From Gammaproteobacteria bacterium (GTDB taxonomy: Bacteria; Pseudomonadota; Gammaproteobacteria; Steroidobacterales; Woeseiaceae): a stretch of 7,257 nucleotides of DNA. The stretch is from positions 1-7,257 of the forward strand of contig QNFK01000085.1 of assembly GCA_003645495.1 (NCBI GenBank), written 5' to 3'. The notes beneath the pieces were generated by a model that saw nothing but the letters and a program-made list of their open reading frames with translations, was not told the origin of the DNA and made no database searches. Below are positions 1 through 5,919 of the stretch, piece by piece. Made by a program: the position numbers and the translations under genes. The stretch's first letter is position 1, and the number at the start of each line of letters is the position of its first letter.

Positions 1-376
1 CAAGACGCCCGCTAACCGCTCTGGAGCGGGACGGTGCCGCAATGGCCTGGAGCCCCTGTGAATGTATGCAGCCGACTAGCCAGGGCCCTTCACCACGACC
101 CGATTGCGCCGCGACCCAGAAACCGACATCGTTGACGTAGCGCTGCAGCCCTGGTTCGTCGACCAGCGCCGCGGCGCCGAGCAAACCTGAGATCAGGTTG
201 CCGCCGATTTCGATCTCTTCTTCAGTCGAAACCTTGCCACGCATCTTGTTGAGCTTTTCGAGGCTGGTCGTCAATTGTTTTTGAAGTCCATCGAGATCGA
301 ACGCAATCGCGGGCATTACCGGCAGGACCGCTAATCCAAGGCCCGTGATCAAAAGTAATGGCAGCAACCGGCTCAT
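1..376 (-). CDS. M48-family metallopeptidase, N-terminal part (runs off left edge)
   Basis: Only the first 125 residues are inside the window. The frame starts at ATG 376-374, which overlaps the TGA of the upstream SH3-domain gene as ATGA, so the two are probably translationally coupled. Residues 1-25 look like a Sec signal peptide: a basic start, a Leu-rich core, then a likely cut after AIA. Residues 49-66 (VSTEEEIEIGGNL...) and 76-90 (GLQRYVNDVG...) match the pattern before the catalytic part of secreted M48 peptidases (E-E-x-x-x-G, then L-x-x-Y-V-x-x-V-G). The zinc motif HExxH would lie beyond the edge and cannot be seen. From about residue 94 the match weakens: where the family usually has an NAFAAPGG-like segment, this one reads QAIAAPSRS. 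Expected role, by family: a periplasmic zinc protease or chaperone-like quality-control protein. The family call rests on the N-terminal motifs only. Confidence 0.68.
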   Translation of the reverse strand, partial: MSRLLPLLLITGLGLAVLPVMPAIAFDLDGLQKQLTTSLEKLNKMRGKVSTEEEIEIGGNLISGLLGAAALVDEPGLQRYVNDVGFWVAAQSGRGEGPWLVGCIHSQGLQAIAAPSRSRAVSGRL

Positions 377-927
377 TTCCTGGAACCTGAAATATGGGGG
401 ACCTTGTTCGCCTGTAAACTACCCTTGCTACTGAACTTCGACATGCGCTTGTGATTGCTGGCGAATGTTTTCATCTTCTCCAACTCATGGAAGTCGGCCT
501 TTGCCGACTTGATTTCCTCTTCGCTGAGGCCGCGCACGCCGATGGTCGCCGTTGCCGAACTGGTGGCGCTATTATCCTGGGTGAAGAATCCACTGGCCTT
601 GCGTGAAAATGACGCCAGGCCCGCCAGAAATCCACGCGAATCCTCTTGCTCCTGTGGATTCACCTGCGTTGCATAGTTACCTTCGCGTACCTGGTATACG
701 CGTACCCAGCCGGTGATCGCCTCCGGTTCTGAATAAATTTCCTGCCATCCGCCCTTGCGCCCGAAAATACTGACGCGCGCCCCGGCCCTGATACGGCCGA
801 CGGCTTGTGTGGAACTACTGGCATCGGCATAAACCGTCGCCTGGCGTACCATGACACCCTCGGGGTTTACCTGCGCGAACGCGCCCAGGGAAATGAACAA
901 TACGAGCAGGCACAGAATGAATTTCAT
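373..927 (-). CDS. Exported SH3b-domain protein
   Basis: The protein is 184 residues with a clear Sec signal peptide (residues 1-18, hydrophobic core LCLLVLFISLG, cut after AFA). Residues about 25-80 form a bacterial SH3 (SH3b) domain: an R-x-A-x-V-Y-A-D opening, a G-x-I-x-A-G-x-x-V turn, W61 in GGWQEI, and G73-W74 in the closing GWVRVY strand. A low-complexity linker follows, then a short conserved-looking segment at 128-139 (TIGVRGLSEEEI) and a basic C-terminus. SH3b domains in exported proteins usually bind peptidoglycan or a partner protein. I chose ATG 927 over the ATG at 972 because the extra 15 residues would be a poor signal-peptide extension and would read through a consensus -10 box. 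Its TGA overlaps the ATG of the M48 peptidase gene, so the two proteins probably work together in the envelope. The exact function is unknown. Confidence 0.85.
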   Translation of the reverse strand: MKFILCLLVLFISLGAFAQVNPEGVMVRQATVYADASSSTQAVGRIRAGARVSIFGRKGGWQEIYSEPEAITGWVRVYQVREGNYATQVNPQEQEDSRGFLAGLASFSRKASGFFTQDNSATSSATATIGVRGLSEEEIKSAKADFHELEKMKTFASNHKRMSKFSSKGSLQANKVPHISGSRK

Positions 928-936
928 AGCGGCCAG

Positions 937-945
937 ATTATAGCA
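937..945 (-). promoter_or_regulatory. Extended -10 promoter of the SH3-M48 unit
   Basis: The minus strand reads TGCTATAAT, a perfect extended -10 (TGnTATAAT). No good -35 lies 16-18 bases upstream, as is common for extended -10 promoters. Only 9 bases (CTGGCCGCT) separate the box from the ATG at 927, so the transcript would start within a few bases of the start codon. No Shine-Dalgarno is present in that gap. Confidence 0.5.
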
Positions 946-1069
946 ACAGAAAGGCTGAAACAGTGCAGGCATTTAGCATTCTTCCAGCAGCGGGTTGACA
1001 GCCTGTTGGTGATTTGTGCCAGCTCCGGACCACGCTGAATTCGACCCGGGTTCTGCACTCGGTCGTGCT

Positions 1070-1098
1070 TTGCATGTTTGCGGATTTCAGCCTATCAT
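1070..1098 (+). promoter_or_regulatory. Sigma-70-type promoter candidate for the hydrolase-acyltransferase unit
   Basis: TTGCAT (1070-1075) and TATCAT (1093-1098) are separated by 17 bases. The -10 matches consensus at 5 of 6 positions and the -35 at 3 of 6. This would give a leader of about 60 bases before the ATG at 1169. It lies in the divergent region opposite the SH3 gene promoter. The call rests on sequence match only. Confidence 0.4.
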
Positions 1099-1168
1099 CG
1101 CTTGCGCAAGCGGGCATGGGAGGGCAGACAGTATCGCCAACAGGCCTACGCAGGAACTGGGGTAACTG

Positions 1169-2578
1169 ATGCACACTGCCGACACCGAATGGCACCCGCG
1201 GCTAAGGCCGGAAGACACGACAGCGCGCCGCGTCCGAGGAGCGATGGGCCTGCTGCTCGCCTACCCCTGGTTCGACCGCATTTCCCTGTGGGGCCTGACG
1301 CATTACTTTTTTCCGTTATCGCGCCTCTGGGCCGCGGCCACGGTTAGCAACGGGGTGCCCGAGCAATTCCTCGCATCGATACCCTTGTCTGCCGAAGGCA
1401 TCGACATGGATCGGGTACAGAAAGCCCTGTTCCCGACCGAGGCTGCACGCACCACCGCCGCGGCGGTCAACACCGCCTGGGAGGATGCGTTCTTCGGCGC
1501 CACGCCGCGTCACACCGAAGAACTGGTCGCAATCGAAACCGCACGCCGCGACCGCCAGCATGCCCTCAACCGCACTCGCTGGAATTTTCGCTTCCTGTTA
1601 AATCACTCGATTCCGATCATCCAGCCGCAAACCCCGAGCATCGAGGAGGTGGTCGAACTCTACGGTGCCGCATTGCAGGATCGCCAGCCGGTTTTCGCAC
1701 CACCAGAGACCATGCCCGGCATCGAGGTTTCACGCAAGGTCCCGGGATCGGCAGGGACCGAGTACTGGCTGCGATTTGCATCCCCGTCACAACGACTGGG
1801 CGATACCGTTTACGCACATGTCTATGAACCCGAGGGCGTGAAAAATCCACCCACCATAATCTTTGCACATGGTATTTGCGTCGAATTCGACCACTGGCAC
1901 GGACTCGTAGACGAGGTCGATGAATTGTGTCGCATGGGGATTCGAGTCATTCGCCCGGAAGCCCCCTGGCACGGGAGGCGCCGTAACCCCGGTCATTTTT
2001 CCGGCGAGACCATCGTCTCGCGCTCACCACTGGGACCGCTGGATGCCTTTAGCGGTGCGCTTCGCGAATGGTCGGTGTTGATCGACTGGGCGCATAACCG
2101 AGGCAGCAAGCGGGTCGCGATCGGCGGTTCCAGCCTGGGCGCATTGATGTCGCTGCTGTGCGCGGATGTTGCACGTGACTGGCCACAGTACTTGCGTCCG
2201 CAGGCAATGCTGTTGATTACGCATAGCGGTCACCAGCAGGATGCACTCCTCCACGGCGCTCTCGCCAAAGTGTGGAAATCGCATGACAGCCTCATCGCCG
2301 GCGGCTGGACCTCGGAGCTGACGGGACAGTATATTTCCCTGCTCAATCCCGACTGGGATTTACCTCCGGTGATGGAACCGCGCAATATCGTCAGCGTGCT
2401 CGGCCAGTACGACCACGTGACTCCTTTTGAAAGCGGACTGGAACTCATGGACGCCTGGCAGGTACCGGCGGCAAACCGTTTTCTCTGGAAGCGCGGGCAC
2501 TTTTCGGTTCCAATGACGATGATTCGTAACAACGAGCCGCTACACAAATTCAGGGAAATAATGTTCGCTAACCTGTGA
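1169..2578 (+). CDS. Alpha/beta hydrolase with N-terminal helical extension
   Basis: The protein is 469 residues. The C-terminal half has the alpha/beta-hydrolase layout. Strand and oxyanion-type turn IIFAHG are at 230-235, and the nucleophile elbow G320-S321-S322-L323-G324 makes S322 the likely catalytic serine. The acid is probably D415 (VLGQYDHVTP) and the histidine H444 (KRGHFS). Residues 1 to about 190 have no motif I recognise and no signal peptide, although 'LLLAYPWFDRISLWGLTHYFF' suggests a hydrophobic surface or membrane contact. The substrate cannot be read from sequence; a lipid, ester or thioester is inferred from the neighbouring PlsB-like acyltransferase gene, 19 bases downstream and certainly co-transcribed if the promoter at 1070-1098 is real. 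ATG 1169 is preceded by GGGGT at suitable spacing. The arrangement somewhat recalls the ABHD18 type of hydrolase, but I cannot confirm that. The hydrolase fold is secure; the function is open. Confidence 0.9.
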   Translation: MHTADTEWHPRLRPEDTTARRVRGAMGLLLAYPWFDRISLWGLTHYFFPLSRLWAAATVSNGVPEQFLASIPLSAEGIDMDRVQKALFPTEAARTTAAAVNTAWEDAFFGATPRHTEELVAIETARRDRQHALNRTRWNFRFLLNHSIPIIQPQTPSIEEVVELYGAALQDRQPVFAPPETMPGIEVSRKVPGSAGTEYWLRFASPSQRLGDTVYAHVYEPEGVKNPPTIIFAHGICVEFDHWHGLVDEVDELCRMGIRVIRPEAPWHGRRRNPGHFSGETIVSRSPLGPLDAFSGALREWSVLIDWAHNRGSKRVAIGGSSLGALMSLLCADVARDWPQYLRPQAMLLITHSGHQQDALLHGALAKVWKSHDSLIAGGWTSELTGQYISLLNPDWDLPPVMEPRNIVSVLGQYDHVTPFESGLELMDAWQVPAANRFLWKRGHFSVPMTMIRNNEPLHKFREIMFANL

Positions 2579-2597
2579 TCAGGAAGGTGGCGCAGCG

Positions 2598-4010
2598 ATG
2601 ACGGAAACGATCTCCATTCCGCTCTGGCAGTACCTGGTACTTTGCCTGACCGCGTTACTGGTGTTTATCCGCGTGGTGGTTTTTCCGCTGTGGGCCAGTT
2701 TCTGGAGCGCGCGCACGCGCAACATCGTCGAGGAGGTCAATCCGTTTCTGCAATTGAACCTGTCGCCCTTTACCCTGTCGCGGCGGCGTGTCCTCGCTGA
2801 TCGGCTCGCCAATGATCCACAGATCGAATCCCAGGTGCGGCAGATTGCGTCCGAGCGCGGCGAATCCCTCGAAAAAATCAGGCGCGAAGTCTGGCGTATC
2901 GCCTGGGACATCGTGCCGGCATTCAACCCGTATTTTTACTTTCGCATCGGCTATCGCCTGGCGCGCAACGGCCTGCGCTCGCTCTATTATCCGAGAATCG
3001 GCTTTGTCGACGAAGAGAGCATGGCCAGCGTGAGTGACGAAGTCGCGACCCTGTTCCTGATTAACCATCGCAGCAACATGGATTATGTCATCGCCAATTA
3101 CCTGACGGCCTGCCGCACGATGTTATCGTTTGGTGTCGGTGAATGGTCACGCATCTGGCCGATCCAGCCGCTGATGCGCATGGCGGGCGGATATTTTGTA
3201 AGGCGTGATTCCGACGATCCACTGTATCGCCTGCTACTCAAACGCTACGTGCAAATGGCAACCGCGGCACGGGTACCGCATGCGATCTTCCTCGAGGGGC
3301 AACTTTCACGCGACGGCAGCGTGGGTCCGGCCCGGCTCGGCCTGCTCAGCTACGTCACCGAACACTACGATCCCGAGACTTCTCCCGATCTCGTCTTCAT
3401 GCCTATCGGCATCAATTACGATCATGTCATCGAAGCTCAGAACATGCTGCGTTACAGCAGCGAGCATTTCCGCACCAAGGGGCCCCTTTTTATTCTCAGG
3501 AACGGCATCGTTTTCGTCGCTCGGGTGATGTGGGAGTTACTGCTGCGCAGGCGCTCGCACGGTTACGCCTGCGCCAACTTCGGCAATCCGGTTTACTTCA
3601 GTAAATGGCTGGCGCACAACGGGGTTCACTGGCCCGACCTGAATCGCGCGCAACGTTACCAGTGGATCGAAAAACTGGGCGCTGAAATGATCGACTCCAT
3701 CACCGCCCTGGTGCCGGCGACGCCGGTCCCGGTGCTGTGCCGGGTGTGGTTCCACGACCCGATCATGAAACTGTCGGCCGATGAACTGCGGGTTCGGTTT
3801 CACGCTCTGTGCGCCTTGCTCGAGCAGGGTCTGTGCCACCTGGTACTGGTTCAGGACAACCGCAACCTGACACTCGAACACGCGCTAAACCACTGCCTGC
3901 GACGCGGCATCATCCGCCAATCCGACGACGGCGAGTACGAGATAAACCTGGAAATGCTGCCGCTGGCGAACTATTACGCCAACTCGCTGAGCCAGTTCCT
4001 GAATGAATGA
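2598..4010 (+). CDS. Short PlsB-like glycerol-3-phosphate/glycerolipid acyltransferase
   Basis: The protein is 470 residues. A membrane helix lies at about 9-36 (LWQYLVLCLTALLVFIRVVV...). A helical domain at 65-125 resembles the region before the catalytic core in PlsB/GPAT proteins. All four glycerolipid acyltransferase motifs are present: I, NHRSNMD with H157 and D162; II, GGYFVRR (197-203); III, FLEGQLSR (231-238); IV, MPIGINYDHV (268-277). The C-terminal domain ends with a Y-Y-A-N-S segment like the end of GPAT proteins, which favours a PlsB relation over PlsC. It is much shorter than E. coli PlsB (about 800 residues), lacking most of the N-terminal region. Expected reaction: transfer of an acyl chain from acyl-CoA or acyl-ACP to glycerol-3-phosphate or a related acceptor at the inner membrane. 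A strong SD (AGGAAGG, 2581-2587) supports ATG 2598. The pairing with the upstream hydrolase suggests a dedicated acyl-lipid role rather than the main PlsB role, but that is inference. Confidence 0.93.
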   Translation: MTETISIPLWQYLVLCLTALLVFIRVVVFPLWASFWSARTRNIVEEVNPFLQLNLSPFTLSRRRVLADRLANDPQIESQVRQIASERGESLEKIRREVWRIAWDIVPAFNPYFYFRIGYRLARNGLRSLYYPRIGFVDEESMASVSDEVATLFLINHRSNMDYVIANYLTACRTMLSFGVGEWSRIWPIQPLMRMAGGYFVRRDSDDPLYRLLLKRYVQMATAARVPHAIFLEGQLSRDGSVGPARLGLLSYVTEHYDPETSPDLVFMPIGINYDHVIEAQNMLRYSSEHFRTKGPLFILRNGIVFVARVMWELLLRRRSHGYACANFGNPVYFSKWLAHNGVHWPDLNRAQRYQWIEKLGAEMIDSITALVPATPVPVLCRVWFHDPIMKLSADELRVRFHALCALLEQGLCHLVLVQDNRNLTLEHALNHCLRRGIIRQSDDGEYEINLEMLPLANYYANSLSQFLNE

Positions 4011-4056
4011 GTTTTTAGTGTAAACCGGGGGAAAGCAGGCGCACGGTGAATCAGGC

Positions 4057-4083
4057 AAAAAAAAGGCGCCTACAGGCGCCTTT
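4057..4083 (-). terminator. Intrinsic terminator, best oriented for a minus-strand transcript
   Basis: A 9-bp stem AAAGGCGCC/GGCGCCTTT (4062-4070 with 4075-4083) closes a 4-base loop TACA. On the minus strand the hairpin is followed by an unbroken run of eight T (4064-4057), the classic intrinsic form. On the plus strand the tail is only TTTCCTCGTC, so termination of the acyltransferase mRNA, which ends 52 bases before the stem, would be weaker but possible. Confidence 0.75.
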
Positions 4084-4106
4084 CCTCGTCCTCACTGCCT
4101 TATTTT

Positions 4107-4226
4107 TTATTTGGCAGCTATCTCCTCCAGGTTCATTGGCTTGTTGAACTGGCCTTCCAGCGCCTTATTTTCGGCGTTTCGGCCGCAGCTCACTGAAATA
4201 AACTGGCAGTAGTAGACCACAGCCAT
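4107..4226 (-). CDS. Doubtful small gene or 3' remnant of a gene
   Basis: From ATG 4226 the frame gives 39 residues ending LEGQFNKPMNLEEIAAK and a TAA at 4109-4107. A strong minus-strand terminator begins 23 bases beyond the stop, as expected for a real gene end. The same frame is open back to a TGA at 4328-4326 (72 sense codons in all) and there contains a CYFCPLC segment, a zinc-ribbon-like Cys cluster, but no ATG, GTG or TTG precedes that cluster in frame. No SD is seen before ATG 4226. I do not recognise the peptide. It may be a degraded gene whose 5' end is lost or frameshifted, a small gene with a non-standard start, or a chance frame inside an untranslated RNA. Confidence 0.25.
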   Translation of the reverse strand: MAVVYYCQFISVSCGRNAENKALEGQFNKPMNLEEIAAK

Positions 4227-4347
4227 TTCGAAGTTGCTACCGAATTTTGCATTAATTTGGTTTCGCCGGAACTCGGCACGGACCTGGCAAAGAGGACAAA
4301 AGTAACAATCACTCTGCCCTGTAAATCACTAAGTCCTGGTTTGTACT

Positions 4348-4353
4348 ATTATA
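4348..4353 (-). promoter_or_regulatory. Possible -10 box for the minus-strand transcript ending at 4057
   Basis: The minus strand reads TATAAT exactly, about 270-290 bases upstream of the minus-strand terminator. No -35 of quality lies at 15-18 bases and there is no TG extension, so the match may be chance in an AT-rich patch. Confidence 0.25.
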
Positions 4354-4421
4354 AATGCAGCTGACCAACAAACCGTATATCGCCCGCTAACTACGCGCGG
4401 CTGAATGCTGACTGGAATTTG

Positions 4422-4601
4422 ATGAACGCACTAACCCTCAAACCGGAAAAATACCGCATCGGCGGAGAATTTCGTTACGAGGTAACATCCAATCGCTCGC
4501 AAAATGATCGTCGCGACCTACGAACTATGCGCTTCGGTGTTTTAATTCGCGCAGCGATCAGTATCATTACCATACTATTTTGCATTGCTGACCATCGATG
4601 A
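4422..4601 (+). CDS. Possible 59-residue single-pass membrane peptide
   Basis: From ATG 4422 the product has a polar, Arg-rich first part and one hydrophobic segment near the end (GVLIRAAISIITILFCIA), followed by only three residues, which resembles a tail-anchored peptide. GGA at 4414-4416 is a weak ribosome site; the TTG at 4419 is an alternative start. The TGA overlaps the ATG of the next gene as ATGA, and that next gene has no SD of its own, so translation through this frame could feed it. Codon use is less GC-rich than in the surrounding genes and I recognise no homologue. It is either a real small gene or an accidental frame in the leader of the 165-residue gene. Confidence 0.35.
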   Translation: MNALTLKPEKYRIGGEFRYEVTSNRSQNDRRDLRTMRFGVLIRAAISIITILFCIADHR

Positions 4602-5095
4602 AAGCAAGCGACATCTTTCACAAGACATCAAAGGGCCAGGCCGAGATCGACTCTCGCTCCGGAAACCTGTCGATGAAGCATCGGCGCGTATTAATCCTGG
4701 TAAACGGCGCCAACGATTGCAACGAGCTGAAACGGCTATCACTGTGCGATAACATCGGCGAAATCCTTACCACCCTGATTAACGGTGGATTCGTTGACGG
4801 CGGCACATCGACGACCACCGCCATTGCCGCCCAGGATTACTCAGGCCCGGAGAGCTCGAATGAGCCGACTGACGCCGAAGCCGCGGAATTCATGTGCAAT
4901 ACCCTGCTGACCTTCGCCAACCGCGTCCGGGTCGGCAAATTGATCGACGAAATCAAGGCCGTGGATAGCGTGGACGGCCTCAAGAAAATGGTCAAACCCT
5001 GGTATATGGCGATTTCAGAAACACCGGGCGGCATGTACCAGGCGGACGACCTGCGCGCCGAAATACTCAAAATGTTAGACCATAGCGACATTTAA
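4598..5095 (+). CDS. Conserved-looking cytosolic protein of unknown function
   Basis: The protein is 165 residues, with no signal peptide or membrane helix. The N-terminal part (residues 6-66) has a pattern I have seen in uncharacterised proteobacterial proteins: F-x-K-T-x-K-G-x-x-E-I, a basic segment, a V-L-I-L-V-N-G strand, then a helix and L-x-x-G-F-V at 59-66, compatible with a small winged-helix-like fold. Residues about 67-92 form a polar, Ser/Thr/Ala-rich linker. Residues 93-165 are predicted mostly helical (FMCNTLLTFANRV..., DDLRAEILKMLD). I do not assign a function. The start at 4598 keeps the whole K-T-x-K-G motif; the start at residue 26 would lose it. No SD precedes it, so coupling to the overlapping small frame is plausible. 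It converges with the heme-protein gene with only 15 bases between the two stop codons. Confidence 0.85.
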   Translation: MKASDIFHKTSKGQAEIDSRSGNLSMKHRRVLILVNGANDCNELKRLSLCDNIGEILTTLINGGFVDGGTSTTTAIAAQDYSGPESSNEPTDAEAAEFMCNTLLTFANRVRVGKLIDEIKAVDSVDGLKKMVKPWYMAISETPGGMYQADDLRAEILKMLDHSDI

Positions 5096-5110
5096 CGATC
5101 GCCTTCGCAA

Positions 5111-5602
5111 TTACTTCCCCAGGTCGATATGGACCAGTTCATCGAGATCTTCACCCGACAGATCATAGGCTTGACCAAAACCGCGCACAAAGCGACCCGC
5201 CTGCAGACAGACTCTGAATAAACTGAAATCCGCAAGCGGTTCGATAATCGTCATGACTTTACCGAAACGGCGATGAAATTCGGCCAACACCCGATCGAAT
5301 AGTGAATCGTCGCGCGCAACAACCAGGACACTTCCATCGAGCGTTATGCGCCGTCGCGAAAACGGGTTGGCGGCCTCGCCCTCGGCCTCGATCAACACCA
5401 GGCTAATCGAGGAGCAGCGTTTAAGGTTGCGGGTGTGGAGCGCGAGCTCGCTCAGAAACAGGTAGCAATGACCGTCCAGCCAGACCAGCGGAGCATAACT
5501 GGCCGCCGGGTTCTGACCTTGCGTGACGGTTGCCAGCATTGCGCTACTGGACTGATCGCGTAACGCCAGAAACTCGCGCTGCGCACTGACTAGATCGTTC
5601 AA
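5111..5602 (-). CDS. HugZ/HutZ-like heme-utilisation protein (PPOX split-barrel fold)
   Basis: The protein is 163 residues, close to the size of bacterial HutZ. It follows the family pattern closely: ATVTQGQNPAASYAP (24-38), YLFLSELALHTRNL (47-60), SLVLIEAE (67-74), an F-S-R-R-R-I-T-L strand (81-88), RRFGKV (111-116), DFSLFRV (125-131) and GRFVRGFGQAY (136-146). Family members bind heme and several take part in heme breakdown or iron release in the cytoplasm. H158 near the C-terminus is a candidate heme ligand by position only. The start is TTG 5602, because no in-frame ATG lies close upstream and a GGAG sits 6 bases before it. That SD is inside a small hairpin, noted separately. No heme receptor or transporter genes are in the window, so the call rests on sequence alone. 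A general FMN-binding oxidase of the same fold is the alternative. Confidence 0.9.
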   Translation of the reverse strand: MNDLVSAQREFLALRDQSSSAMLATVTQGQNPAASYAPLVWLDGHCYLFLSELALHTRNLKRCSSISLVLIEAEGEAANPFSRRRITLDGSVLVVARDDSLFDRVLAEFHRRFGKVMTIIEPLADFSLFRVCLQAGRFVRGFGQAYDLSGEDLDELVHIDLGK

Positions 5603-5608
5603 AGCGAA

Positions 5609-5628
5609 CTCCGTTAAACAATACGGAG
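5609..5628 (-). promoter_or_regulatory. Hairpin that would cover the SD of the heme-protein gene
   Basis: On the minus strand CTCCGT (5628-5623) pairs perfectly with ACGGAG (5614-5609) across an 8-base loop ATTGTTTA. The 3' arm is the Shine-Dalgarno of the TTG-initiated gene, 6 bases before the start codon. The 6-bp stem is short, so the effect on translation is an inference. Confidence 0.4.
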
Positions 5629-5640
5629 ATATTCTGCCAT
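5614..5640 (-). CDS. Possible 8-codon leader peptide (MAEYLRIV)
   Basis: ATG 5640-5638 opens a frame of eight codons ending in TAA 5616-5614. Its codons 5-6 (CTC CGT) are the 5' arm of the SD hairpin and its stop touches the 3' arm. A weak GGAT lies just before the ATG. A ribosome on this frame would open the hairpin and finish beside the SD of the heme gene. Short frames like this are common by chance, hence the low confidence. Confidence 0.2.
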   Translation of the reverse strand: MAEYLRIV

Positions 5641-5691
5641 GCTATCCACGCCGGCGCATCAGCTGCGAAGCGATCAACTATTCATACGACG

Positions 5692-5717
5692 AAAAAAAAC
5701 CCCATCGAAAAATGGGG
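5692..5717 (-). terminator. Intrinsic terminator on the minus strand
   Basis: The stem CCCCAT/ATGGGG (5700-5705 with 5712-5717) has a 6-base loop. Read on the minus strand it is followed by eight T (5699-5692). On the plus strand there is no T-tract. It lies upstream of the heme-protein gene in the same orientation, so it ends some transcript coming from the dapC side, or attenuates the heme gene's own leader. Confidence 0.7.
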
Positions 5718-5891
5718 CCAACACACAAAACATAACAGGGGTATTGATAAAAAGTATACTCCTCGAAACGCCCCGAAGTGGGACCTGTGTCGCAAAACCA
5801 GCGTATTTAGCGCTTCCCGGTTCACGATTTCAGTATTCATCGCCCTGGATTCAACCCTGAAAGCGCAAAGCTGCCGATTCAAATTTGCCAG
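5718..5891. other. Intergenic sequence with no supported gene
   Basis: This lies between the minus-strand terminator and the dapC promoter. Short frames exist on both strands, but all read through the terminator hairpin or lack a ribosome site and family resemblance. No tRNA fold is evident. A minus-strand RNA ending at 5692 would have to start here or inside the dapC leader. Confidence 0.5.
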
Positions 5892-5919
5892 TTCAAAAGG
5901 CCGACTGTGCCGTTATACT
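5892..5919 (+). promoter_or_regulatory. Sigma-70-type promoter candidate for dapC-dapD
   Basis: TTCAAA (5892-5897) and TATACT (5914-5919) are spaced by 16 bases. The -10 matches consensus at 5 of 6 positions and the -35 at 4 of 6. The predicted start is near 5926, giving a leader of about 40 bases before the dapC ATG. Confidence 0.5.

Larger units (their letters stand above)
4011..4421. other. 411-base stretch without a firm gene
   Basis: This stretch holds a strong hairpin terminator (4057-4083), a small inverted repeat CTGCC/GGCAG (4095-4099 with 4113-4117) around a T-rich loop, a minus-strand open frame of doubtful status ending at 4107, and a minus-strand TATAAT at 4348-4353. On the plus strand I see no credible coding frame and no convincing promoter for the genes that follow. 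Confidence 0.6.

Noticed and set aside
928..972. 15-residue N-terminal extension of the SH3 protein from ATG 972
   Set aside because: It would translate through a perfect extended -10 and adds a cysteine-rich stretch before an already complete signal peptide.
995..1023. Perfect TTGACA at 995-1000 as a promoter for the hydrolase
   Set aside because: At 16-18 bases downstream there is only GCCAGC-like sequence, with no usable -10.
2655..3068. 137-residue minus-strand frame inside the acyltransferase gene
   Set aside because: It is an antisense shadow of a gene with all its motifs; no family resemblance or ribosome site.
5639..5860. 73-residue plus-strand frame between the heme gene and dapC
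   Set aside because: It reads through the terminator hairpin and the A8 tract, has no SD before its ATG and no recognisable motif. The internal TTG after AGGGG gives a product I cannot relate to anything.
5682..5882. 66-residue minus-strand frame in the same gap
   Set aside because: Its last codons are the terminator and the T8 tract (GFFFVV), so the frame is explained by the hairpin and not by coding.
5800..5900. TTC-A motifs resembling a tRNA T-loop (ATTCAACC, GATTCAAAT)
   Set aside because: No pairing T-stem, anticodon arm or acceptor stem can be drawn around them.
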